DNA of 64,000 nt. Origin: Rhizoclosmatium globosum (taxonomy: Eukaryota > Chytridiomycota > Chytridiomycetes > Chytridiales > Chytriomycetaceae). Shown piece by piece: positions 23,597 through 35,300 of this stretch. A program made the position numbers and the translations under genes. The stretch's first letter is position 1; every line of letters starts with the position of its first letter. Below the pieces are notes generated by a model. That model was not told the DNA's origin and did no database searches. It saw only the letters and a list, made by a program, of their open reading frames with translations. The stretch spans positions 310,001 to 374,000 of the forward strand of contig MCGO01000036.1 of the NCBI GenBank assembly GCA_002104985.1, in the 5' to 3' direction.

Positions 23597-26500
23597 TTAC
23601 ACTTTATACACCAAGCACTTTCCATCTGCACATCCAACCCCTACAACACCTCTCGAACTCCCAAACCCAACAGCCAAAACCCCTTCCTTTATCCCCTCCT
23701 TCATCCGTCCCAACACACCTCCACCCATTCGCACATCATACAAAACAGCCTGCTTATCTTCACTCCCCGTAACCACATACGTCCCACACGGACTCATTGC
23801 ACATTGAACCTTCAAGGCGCGATTCACATGCCCCAACAGTTGAAGCACAGACCCGCCCCCACAACCTCCCCCCTCTCCAACCATCCGTAAATCCCAAACC
23901 CGAATCAAATCACTCGTCCCAGCCGTCAAAAACAAATCCCTCCGCACATCCTCCCCATTCGGCACAACAACCGTATGCACACCTTTAGAAACCCCAAACC
24001 GCGCACAAACAACCCCTTCCTTCAAATCAACAATACACCCCCTCCCCCTCCCCCTCCCATCGCTTTCACTTCCAACACCGGAACCACTCGTAACTACAAC
24101 CCCCGTATACGACGAAACCCGATTCGGCGCGTCAAAACACACAACAGACGAATCAAACTCAATCCGCCTCCGCACTGAAACGCGGTTATAATTCAACCCA
24201 GGCTTCACATCTCCTGCACACTCAATCTTGTACGAAAGCATCGCCAACCCGCGTGCACCACCCGATGCAAGCACAAACTTGCTGTGGAAGTAAAACTGTG
24301 CTTGGTTGAAGGAGTCGGTGACGGTTGAAGAGGGTGAGGGTGACGGGTTCACGGGTTTGGATGTGGAGAGCGCGTTTGGTTTTTGGGGAGGGCCGAATGT
24401 GAGGAGTGGGTCTGTTGATCCTGTATCCCACATGCGGACGCGTCCGTCTGTGGAGGTTGAGAGGAAGGTGGAAGGGTCGCCCCAGTGTACGTGTGTGACG
24501 GCGGTTTCGTGGCTGGTGAAGGGTTTTATTGTGGATGTGGAGAGTGTGGTTACGAAGGCGGATTTTTTGACGCATCCGACGGCGAACTTTGTGGTGGGGG
24601 TGTTGAAGTTTAGGTGAGTTATTGCGCCGGGGTGGATAAATGTTTTTATGGGTGCGTTATTGAGTGGTGTGAGGGTGAGAGATATGGGTTCGGGGGAGTC
24701 GAGCCAGAAGTTGGAGGTTGTTGTAGAAGCTGAGGAAGAGGAAGAAACGGATAGCCTGGTCTTTTGTTTCGAGGAGGAAGAGGAAGAGGGTATTTTGGGT
24801 AAGTGGAATAGTTTTGTGGCGATAGGTTCTTGAGTATATCCTGATGACTTAACAGTTTTTCGGAACGTGACCGGTTGATTCATCGGATTCACTGTTTTCT
24901 TGCTACTTGTCGGAGTACTTGTCTTTTTCCCAGATGGGCTGGGTTTCTTGAGTTCAACTCCTCCAAACACTGCATCATCCACACGAAACCGTAACCCAGC
25001 AGTAACATTCGCTACAGGCCCACCATACAATCCATCAACAACTCTCAATATCCCTTCTTTAACACTCTTGGAGATGACTGACACCCCACTTCCCTCCTTC
25101 ATAAACTCAGTTCTCCGTGCAACCCCATCCTCCGTCCCACAACTCAACCCTTTCAAATCAGTGATCCCCATCCCAACCAACTCCCGCATCACACTTTGAA
25201 ACCTTTTTTCCATCCACATATTACTACTGCTGCTCCCCTCTGCACTTCCACCACCGCCACTCTTAGTTTGACACTCACCCTGCACAAGCCTCCGCACAAC
25301 CCCACTCAACTCCACATCCCCCGTCTCATCCAACACATCCAACAACCCCAACGCATCCTCCATCGCCACCTCAAACAAATCCACACCGGAATCCCATTGC
25401 GGCATCATCGACCCAGCGCCAACAGATATAGAAACTGTAAACATCTTCAACGTGGATGTGATGCGTTCTTGAACGAGGATATCGAATGTGTGTGTGCGTG
25501 TCTTTTGGGAGGCGGGTGTGGATGTTAGGTGTGTTGTAGAGAGGATGGAGAGGAAGCCGGGGGTGTGGAGGGGTTGTGTGTGGATTGGGTGGAAGGAGGA
25601 TGTGTCGAGGAGTGTGATTGAGGTTTGGGTTGCGAGGAGGAGGATTGTCTTTTGTAGGGGAGGGGATTTGAGGTTGGGTTGGGTAAGAGTTGGGAGGGTG
25701 AAATGAGAGAGGTATGTGCATGTGGATGAGGTTTCGGCAATGAGGGTTGGGTCGTGTTGAGAGAGGTTGGTGGGTTGTTGTTCTTGCTTCCATTTTGGGA
25801 GGGAGGATATTATTGGGGGTAGCGGAGGAGGAGAGGTGGGTTTGGTGGATGAGGCCGGAAAGAATGAAGATGTTTTGACTATTTTGAGGGTTCTGACTTG
25901 GAGGGAGGGGTGTAGCATTACTTCGTGGAGGTGAAGGTTTCCATCTTCAGTTGCAACAACAAGTACACGTCTTCCGACTGCAGAGGGAGGACTGAGTGAG
26001 AATGCCGAGATGGGATAGGCCGATATGACGAATGAATTGTAAATGCAGGTTTGTTTTGAAATGTTCCATATTTTGTAAGTTCTGTCTTCCGCGGCAGAGA
26101 GCAAGAAAGTGTCTTCATTTTCTGTGACGAAAGAGAGGGCAGTAACATTAGCCAAGTGGCCTTTCAGAGTCGTTGATTCTTTTGACTCAATAAAGGCAAC
26201 AATAATATCAGCACTAGAGGCGGCGGCCAGAAGCGAGGCAGATTCATCAAACAGGAGAATAGATACAATATTATCTGCTTTAAACAGGGTAGTCCAGACT
26301 TCTGAGTCCGAGTCCGAAGTCGCAGCCAAAGACCTGTCCGAATGTGAGTCCGAATGTGAGTGCTGAGTCCAAACAGACACAAACGCACCTTTCGCACACA
26401 CAAACCACGTCCTTCACCGCCACCGCCACTTTTACCACGCCACCTTTACCATCGCAATCACAGCTTGAACCAGGGACAGGGACACGCGACGCCAGGGCCA

Positions 26501-26744
26501 GGGCATCCACCTTTGAATCCACCTTTGAATCCACCTTCGAAGAGTGAGACAGACACAAACAACTTCGAATGCGCGAAACAACTGCGCCCGAATCAACCGA
26601 CCGAAACTCGACAAACTGCGAATCGGCACTAACTAAAACACTTCCATCAGAGGTCAGCGCGTGCTTTGCCCTTGGCTTCGTGTAATTGTAATTGTTTGAG
26701 AACGACGGGAAACACGTCGACACTGGCTCAACGGACACCCGCAT
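23597..26744 (-). CDS. WDR27: WDR27-like WD40 repeat protein
   Basis: About 1,050 residues, apparently one exon. The N-terminal propeller carries GHLANVTALSF and DRTYKIWNISKQ. A long variable middle is rich in Ser, Pro and Lys. The C-terminal propeller has DGRVRMWDTGS, SDLIRVWDLR and GHVNRALKV-x-x-AMSPCGTYVVTGSEDKQAVLYDVR. That last stretch and the preceding FYFHSKFVLASGG resemble the C-terminal part of animal WDR27, hence the name; the cellular role is not settled in any organism I know. The start at 26744 (MRVSVEPV) needs one frame correction near 26410 to join the main frame. CG-rich codon usage makes several antisense frames look open; these are shadows. Confidence 0.7.
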
Positions 26745-26786
26745 TGTCTACGTTAAGTACTTGGAAGTAGGTGTCCTAGTCGAGTT

Positions 26787-26819
26787 GTTGGTTGGTTGGT
26801 TGGTTGGTTGGTTGGTTGG
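26787..26819 (+). repeat. (TTGG)n microsatellite, about 8 units
   Basis: A perfect run of the tetranucleotide TTGG lies in the 280-bp divergent promoter between the WDR27-like gene and the flippase. Similar TTGG-rich sequence occurs in the first intron of TRS120 (38161-38205). Confidence 0.9.
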
Positions 26820-27024
26820 CTTCGGCGGCAACGTTTGTTTTTGTGACAATTCCGTTGGTTGAATCACCCTCCCTCGGTCAAAACCAACTGATTCTTGCAT
26901 CCCTTTCTTCGTTCCAAGTACCAAATGCCCGCAAACTGGCTGGGCTCGCGCTCAAAGTAAGGCTTCGTAGTGTATCCACTGCAGACTATCACGCTGAATA
27001 CCAACCACACTCAGCCTCGACCAA

Positions 27025-30000
27025 ATGGACGATGTCGCGACAGAGGACAAGAACAAGGTCGCTGCGCCACCTTCTCCAATTAAACGGATCACGGAAGTCG
27101 CGAAACCTGCTGTCCAAAAACCAAATAGACGAAGAATCTTAATCAACACAGACCCGTCAAAAGACAAAGACACTCCCACGCCCCCTTCTCAACAGCAGCA
27201 GCAACAACCTTCTGATGCTACACAACAATCACCTACAAAAGAAAAAGATAAACTATTCGAACCTGCCTCACTGGGCGCATCAAACAAAGTCAGAACTTCA
27301 AAGTACACTCTCATTTCTTTTCTACCCAAAAACTTGTTTGAACAGTTTCGCTCTATTGCAAACTTTTACTTTCTGAGTCTCGTGGTTCTCCAGGCTTTCC
27401 CTCCCTTTGCTCTTGTTTCTACTCTTTTGACTGCTGCTCCCATCTTGATTATTGTTTGTGCTACTGCCATCAAGGTTGGTTTCTTTTGAGCGACGAGTAA
27501 CGAATGGCGAATGAGTGAGGAACATCGAAACGCGAAGAATTTGCAGGAATATTGGATGGAATTGATCAAGAAACGAGCAAGAGGAGTGAAATTTTGTGGA
27601 TTGTGAGTGCACACAGACGTTTGCTTCGCTCTGAGCCGTGAAGCAAACATGAATCGGAACACGAAAGAATTCTGGACGAAAATTGTACGAGCAAAGCGAT
27701 CAGTTTCCCGGGAGCTATTCTATAGTCAGATAGAATGACAAATGAATTTCAAATCAATATTTGATTAATAATCAAAAATAGGATGCCATTGAAGATTGGA
27801 GACGACACCAGTCAGATGAAGGCGTTAACCATTCCAAGACATATCTCCTTGCAAACACACGAAATTGGAATTTCCCACCATTGACGGAAAGCTTGTTGAA
27901 AAACAAGCGAAGATTCATTCGACAACCAAGTGATCTTGTAGCTGTGCTCCGTCATAACGGATGCGAGAATAAGAATGGAAGTGAACACAAAGTCATCATC
28001 TCACCTTCATCACCACTATCAACACCGAACCCGACTCCTCTTGTCGAAAAATCACGTCACTCTATATTCCGCGCTTCAGTTGCATCCTCACTCTTCGGTG
28101 GAGCAGATGGAAAACACTTTGAAGACGAAGGTCCGTTCTGGCAACAAAACAATTGGGAAGATGTCCGAGCAGGCGACTTTATCTTTCTCCAAAACGGAGA
28201 CTCCATCCCCGCCGACGTGTTCATCATATCTACATCAGAACCTGACGGCGCATGTTATGTCGAAACCAAAAACCTCGATGGAGAAACAAACTTGAAAATC
28301 AGACGAGGATTACCCGAATTTTACGGCATTGAAAATCCTGGAGATTGCGAACTTATTCAGGGACACGTGGATTCTGAACTTCCCAGCGCGAATTTATTCA
28401 CATACAACGGAATCATTCGTGTCAACTTGACAGCCCTGAGTCAAGGAACCAACGGTCAAACTAAATCCGCATTGAGCGCATCAGCTCCAACACCAACTCC
28501 TACAACCGAAAAACCACGCTACAAAACCCTCCCCATCACAATGAACTCCATGCTTCTCCGCGGATGTATCCTCCGAAACACAAAATGGGTGATCGCACTT
28601 GCAATCTATACTGGTGCCGACACGAAAATCATGTTGAATTCGGGAATCACACCGTCAAAGCGAAGCAAGATTGATCGACAGTTGAATCCACTTGTTATTC
28701 TCAATTTCTGGATCTTGGGGGCCATGTGTATCATATGCGCGTTGATTAGCGCGGTGTATACAGCAACATTGCAACGAGAAGAAGCGTTGTATAATCCGTC
28801 GGAGGGACAGTACACGCCTCTATACGCTGCATTCGTCACATTCTTCTCATGCCTCATTATATTCCAAAACATTGTCCCCATCTCACTCTACATCTCCGTC
28901 GACGTTTCGAAAACCGTGCAATCCCTGTTCATCTCCATGGACCAAGAAATGTACGACCCCGAAAGCGACAAGTACGTGAGCCCACGCACTTGGAACCTCA
29001 GCGACGACCTCGGCCAGATCGAATACATCTTCAGCGACAAGACGGGTACCTTAACCTGCAACATGATGGAATTCCGGAAATGCAGCATCAACGGAATCGT
29101 ATACGGCGGGTCCTTTGAATCCTCCAAGAACCCAGACGACACGCGTCCGGAACTGGAGATCCGGAGGGACCATGAATCGAAAATGAAGGCTCTGTTGGGG
29201 GATATGTTTGATACAAAGTATCTCGCGAAGCATCTTGCGTTTGTGGATACGCAGTTGCCTGTGGATTTGAAGCAGAGTGGGGAACAGGCGAGGAAGATTC
29301 GAGAGTTTTTCTCGTTGTTGGCTGTGTGTCATACGGTGCTTGTGGAGAAACCGGAGGCGGACGTGAATCCGAATCATATTGAGTATCGGGCTCAGAGTCC
29401 GGATGAGGCGGCGCTTGTTGCTGCAGCTAGGGACGTTGGGTTTGCGTTTTTGACGCGTAATGATGATGTTGCTGAAATTGATTTGATGGGAGAAGTAAGG
29501 TGAGTTGAAGTTTTTGTTTGGTAGTTTTGGCTGATTGTCTTTTGTCAGACCGTACAAGATTCTCAATATTCTTGAATTCAACTCGGATAGAAAAAGAATG
29601 TCCATTATTATCAAACGGCTGGAAGGACAGATCATTCTATTGGTAAAAGGAGCAGACTCAGTTGTATACGACCGCCTCGCTGAAACCACAGACCCAAATG
29701 AAACAGTTGTTCGAGAAGCAACCTTAAAACACCTCGAAGCGTTTGCGAACCAAGGTCTGCGAACACTATGTCTCGCATACAAAATCATTCCAAACTACGA
29801 ATACGAATCATGGCTTGAAAAGTACAAGACAGCCCAAAACTCAATGCAAAACCGAGAGAAAAAGGTGGACGAAGCAGCAGACTTGATCGAGCACGGATTA
29901 ACCTTAATGGGAGCCACAGCAATCGAAGACCGTCTCCAAGACGGTGTTCCCGAGACAATCGGAACCCTCGCAAAAGCCGGCCTAAAGATCTGGGTTCTCA

Positions 30001-32269
30001 CCGGCGACAAAATGGAAACCGCAATCAACATTGGATTCGCATGCAACCTCCTAAAACGAAGCATGGTCCTCATCGTCATCAACTCCACATCCCAAAAAGA
30101 TACATTTATCCAGCTCCTTGAAACGCTTGAAAAGTTTTGGACGCCGCAAGGGGTGCCGAGGCGGGTTGAGAAGTTTGCGTTGGTGATTGATGGGACTAGT
30201 TTGAAGTTTGCGTTGAATGCAACTTGTCGGCCGTTGTTGCTTGAAATTGGGTGTAGGTGTCAGGCTGTGATTTGTTGTCGTGTTTCGCCATTGCAGAAGG
30301 CTCGAGTTGTTTCGCTTGTTAGGAAGGGGCTTGGAGCAATGTGTTTGGCGATCGGCGATGGGGCTAATGATGTGAGTATGATTCAAGAGGCTGATATCGG
30401 GATTGGTATTAGTGGAAAGGAAGGGATGCAGGCTGTCATGGCGAGTGATTATGCAATCGCCCAATTTCGATTTTTGGGGAAATTATTGCTGGTTCATGGT
30501 CGATGGGGTTACATTCGAACAGCAGAAATCATTTTCAACTACTTTTACAAGAATGCGGTTTGGCTTTTCTTACTGCTTTGGTACCAGTTTGATTGTGGGT
30601 AAGTTAATTCATTCAATGCCTTTGGATCTAAATCATCTGTTAGATTTTCTGCCGATCTTATCACTGACTTCACATATGGGATGTTCTTCAATACGTTATT
30701 CACGTTGTTCCCGACGATGTAAGAACGTCTTTCTTGTCTATGAAAGGCTAATGAAGTTGTGGCAGGTTTATTGGATTCTATGAACAGGATATTAATGCTG
30801 ACATTGGAATGCGAGTTCCTCAAGCTTATCGGAAAGGAATGAAGCAAACAGTTTTCAATCTCGACCGATATTGGATCTATATGCTTGATGCTATTTGGCA
30901 GTCCATCATTGCATACTACTTTATTGTTGTCTTGTACAGTGATTCTAGTCCGAATCGAAGTGGAAGAGCCGGTGATCATGATTCTATGGGTGCCATCATG
31001 TCATATGTTTGCATTATATGTGTCAATATTCATGCATGTGTAAACACCACAAATTGGACATACAACACTTTCTTTGGCCTTATTACCAGCTACGCCATCT
31101 GGTTAATTTATGTGATGGCGTATTCTACGACGTTTGAAAGTCCTGCATACGGCCAACTCGATACACTATACCATGAGCCGCACTTTTATCTGACTATTAT
31201 TTTGACCGTTGTTGTGTGCCTGTTCCCCAGATTCTTCTTTAAGTTTGTACAGCAATATTTCGCTCCAACAGACTCAGACATATTACTGGAAATTCAAAAG
31301 TACCAATGGAAAGAAGGCGAAAATCTCTCTTTGGATATTGAACAAGCAGAAGGGCCTCATCTTCGTGAAGCATCTGCAGCTGAGAACGTTGTCAGATTGA
31401 ATGAAGGCGAGGAAGAAGCTCTTTCTCCGCTGAAGACAGTCAACTCAGACAATGCATTTGAAAACCTCCGAAAATCTACTGGTCGAATGTTTATCCCACT
31501 AAAACGTTCCCAGTCTGAACATTCAGTGGCATCCACGGCTCAAAAAGCCGAACTCTCAGCCGATGGAAAATCCCTGCAAGTCACAGATTTGATTGCCAAG
31601 CATCATTTCAAAACTATGCTTCCAGCCGAACGTAAAAAGACTGTTCGCCGGTCGACAACGGGATTGGATGAATTCAAAATTAAGTTTCCAGATGGATTTG
31701 CTCCTATACCAGTTCGCCGTCAGAAATCCGAAATATTCTTGCATCATAAAGTGTTGAGTGGTAGTATAGAATGGAAGACTGTGGACGGTATGAACGAAGA
31801 AGCAACGAAGGCTCCACATCCAACGCCGGTGTCATTACCTCCAGCTTCGCCGAGCCGTCTCACGAAAACTGGCACAAAAGCTTCTATATTTTTCATGGGA
31901 ACCCAAGAAGAAGTTCCGAACACTGGTTTCTGCTTCTCTCATGATCCTGGAATGATCGATATGATCACACCTACTGCAACCAAAATGTCAAAACTTGACT
32001 TGGATGATATAATTGCACAACCAATCAAACGAGATTACAGTGTCGGAACAGAGCTTAAATATAGGAGCGGAAACCCAGTTCAACGACGGTCCATGACAGG
32101 AACGAGCTTAGCATTTGCTGCAATGTCTGACAATGAATCAGCAGCGTCATCCAATGTATCGTCACCTAACGCGAGATCAAGACCACAGTCGCCATCAAGG
32201 AGGGCAGCCCCACAACCAGTAAAACGGGCTGAATCGATGAAAGGCAAGGAGCGATCAGAAAACGAATAA
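27025..32269 (+). CDS. P4-ATPase phospholipid flippase, Dnf1/Dnf2-like
   Basis: About 1,598 residues from exons 27025-27474, 27782-29499, 29549-30598, 30644-30718 and 30766-32269. It should move phospholipids from the outer to the cytosolic leaflet of plasma or endosomal membranes. Visible motifs: [16 protein letters not shown] (P4 N-terminus), actuator LDGETNLK (replacing TGE with DGET), phosphorylation site DKTGTLT, nucleotide domain [11 protein letters not shown], and [21 protein letters not shown]. The segment [23 protein letters not shown] followed by [17 protein letters not shown] is typical of the Dnf1/2 class. The C-terminal about 340 residues are a long cytosolic Ser-rich tail, a likely phosphoregulation site. 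The frame is intact throughout. The first intron is 307 bp, far longer than the others (45-49 bp), and has unusual composition. Confidence 0.95.
27475..27781 (+). other. Unusually long (307 bp) GAACGA/GCGAA-rich intron in the flippase
   Basis: GT-AG intron (GTTGGT...AAAATAG) whose first 210 bases are dense in GCGAA, GAACGA and CGAAAC-like words and include a 9-bp perfect hairpin (27619-27627 with 27640-27648, GTTTGCTTC/GAAGCAAAC). Composition differs from the flanking exons and from the short introns of the same gene. The TRS120 intron at 36907-37212 is similar in length and word content. Confidence 0.6.
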
Positions 32270-32315
32270 ATAGAGTATTTAGATGTATTAGAGACTTGTC
32301 CTTTATTCAGGCAAC

Positions 32316-35300
32316 TTAGTACACTTCAACAATCACAACTTCTCGTCCCCAAAACAATGAACCAGCGGATCCAACCAACCCTAGAGCAACAGCATCTACT
32401 TCCTTATCCTTTTTACTTTTCTTCTTTGGGACGTTTTCTGGATCACCAATTCTTCCAACTTCTTCTGCGTGAGCTACTAGAGTGTACACACCCCGCGACA
32501 GGAACATGAAGCTAATCTTATGGGATGTAGAACCAACTCTTGGTTCTAGTTGAATAGGAAGAGGTGATTCGAGGACTCCAGAGTATACTACTCTGCCATC
32601 ACAAGAACCTGAGCGGTCATCCATGTTGGTTTCTAACGCGTTGATGTTTCCGAAGATTGGCTGAACTCTCAAGCAAAGAGTAATGGGCGTAACTATTGAC
32701 TGATTAGAAAATTCCTTTGGAACGTAAAAACACTTACATCGATTGTTGACAAGTTTCCATTCAAAAGAAACAAAGTCTTGCATTTTCACTCTAATTCGGC
32801 CATGCTCTAAACCAATATCATTTCCTGCTTTAGGTCGCGGCACACCGAAGATAGAGTCCCCGGCAAGCTTGGATCCATCCCATTCAGTTGCGGTAGCAGT
32901 TATAGACACTTCTTCTTGTAAGACAGCCTTCGCCATTTCTTCATCAAAGAGCTGCAAGTCTCGAACAGCCAGTAATCTTCCACTTCGACCGCGTCCACAA
33001 GTCCATCGAACTACAACACGACCGTATGCACCAACTGCTCCATCTTCAGGCGAACCTCCACATACAAGGTCTGATGTATAATCTCCAGTAGTTGGATCTA
33101 TTTGAGGAGCGCCACCGACACCAAAACCAACCAGAGCTTCACGCAGCCAAAAAGCAAGCCGCTGGAATTTGTCTTCTTGATACGATAATTTCTCAATTCT
33201 TCCAACCACGAATTGCTTCCAAGTCGGAAGAGGAATAGGCAATATCGTTTGAGATTCGGGTAAATAAATACGCTTGATTGGAAGAATGATTCTACCAAAC
33301 AAGTCAGAACTTATCGCACAAACAACGAAGCATCTCACCGCTTTGTAGTTCCAGGATACAAATAAGCAGAAATCGTGACTGGTAGAGAATTGACTTCGGC
33401 ATCTGGAGTAAACTTAGTCTTTGGTAACGAAACAAAATGACACCCACCATCATAAATATCAAACGAGACTTCAAACGGCAGAGTCCAAACATTCTGAAGA
33501 TCAAAAGAAAGAATGAAATGATCTGAATTCAAACGACGCCCTTCGTTGATTCCAACAACGCTGTCTCGCAAGGCAAGGGCAGATTGATCAATTACCAAGT
33601 CTTCGAGTGAGATAGCTCGTGAGATATCGCGATCTTTCACTGCAACAGCAGCTTCACGGTTATTGATGTTGAACACAGAGATGTTGTGAAGTGCAAGAGG
33701 CTTCTCAACGCTGAGAATGATAGGCACAATGGCCTGTCGGCAGTAGAAAAAGTCGGCATTCTCTGCGTTGCTGATATCCTCTGGATACGTAACATTTCCA
33801 TATTCAAATACAATGGTCCCGCCAGTGCTGTGCCAAAGTTAGAACAAAGGTAAAAACAAGGACGACCAAACGTACCACAACTTCTTTCCAAACACACCGA
33901 TATCCACAGTGATCTTGTCACCCGTTTTCAAATTCACATCAATCTTTTCTAACGCTTTTGGAGGACCCACACGCGCAAAGTAACCCGCACCGCGTCCTTC
34001 AGAATGGGAGTCGCCTTCACTGTTTTCCAACCAAAATGCTCGAATATGATGCTCATAAATATCACGTTCGTAAATCGTCTCCACTTTTTCAAGAGCATCT
34101 TGTGCCAAAGGCTCTCCCTGTGCAATCGTTTCCACAAACGAAACACGGAGGTAATTGATGGAAATAGGACCAATATTTTCAAGTTCCAACGTGAACCGAG
34201 TCCTGTTGGTGCTCATGTTCAGAACCAAACAAAATCAGTCATTCGAAACTTACCTCTCCCCTTCAAACATCATCAATGCACCCAATCCAATTCCAGACCC
34301 TTTCACAACATTCAACAACGGAAGTTGCGGCACAACTTCCATCGGAACAGACCACGATCGATCTGGTCCAGGAGCTGCAGGCTTCACATCATGTTTCACA
34401 ACATGTGCATGAACAGGTCTCTTTCCAAACCGTTCCCGCTCATCTTGCTTCTTCCTCTTCCCATCTTTTTGTTTCCTCTTTGGATCGTCCAACGCTTTCT
34501 TGAGCGGGTACAGTTCTTCCTCTAAACACCCTCCAAACATCTTGACTGTACATCCATGGACTTCAAGGTTCCCGGACTCAAGAGGCGTTCCATAAACACG
34601 GACAATGTGAGACCGCGAGAAGGGTGGAATCACGGTCGAAATGGGTTTTGGTTTGAAGTTGATTCCGGTTGTGGTGAGTGTGACGCTTTTCAGGTCAAGC
34701 TCAAAAGCAAAAGGGTTTGCGAAAACGAGGTCGACGTATGCGAGTTCATTGACGACGAGGGTAACTTTTTTCTTTTTACCCTTTTCCGCGGTTGGGTTGT
34801 AGAGGAACAATTCTTTGGGTGTTGCCTTTGAGTCGCGTCCACTTTGGAGCCATGACATTGGGTGTGTGAGTGGGACTAGACGTTGTGGTTGTCTTGAACA
34901 AGAACACGCGTTAAATGCACCAATAAGTGTAAACCGCTACTCACCCAACAATTTCCATCTTTCGCAAGACAGGAATTCCAGCAACACCTCCAGCAACCCC
35001 ACGAACCATCACAGGCAACATAGTCGCATCTTCACTGCTACCTCCAACCCGATCAATTCGCCGTGGTGAATCTCCACTCACAGGTGAAAGCATCTCTGGC
35101 TGATTCCTATGCGCCGAGACAGCAAGAGTCTTCAAAATAACAGCTTCCAAGCGATCCGCGAGATCGTGTTGATCAGATGGTGGCAGGTGGCGTTTCAACC
35201 GCCTCAAAAGACGAATGATGAAGTAAATAGTGTACGGATGGTCTGTTCACAAAAGTGTAAGAAACATTGAAGAAGGGATGCAAAAATCATACCGTCAACC

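Noticed and set aside
23788..26632. Many long antisense and shifted frames across the WDR27-like gene
   Set aside because: They arise from GC-rich codon bias opposite one continuous conserved frame; their compositions (Pro/His/Arg-rich) are typical of shadows.
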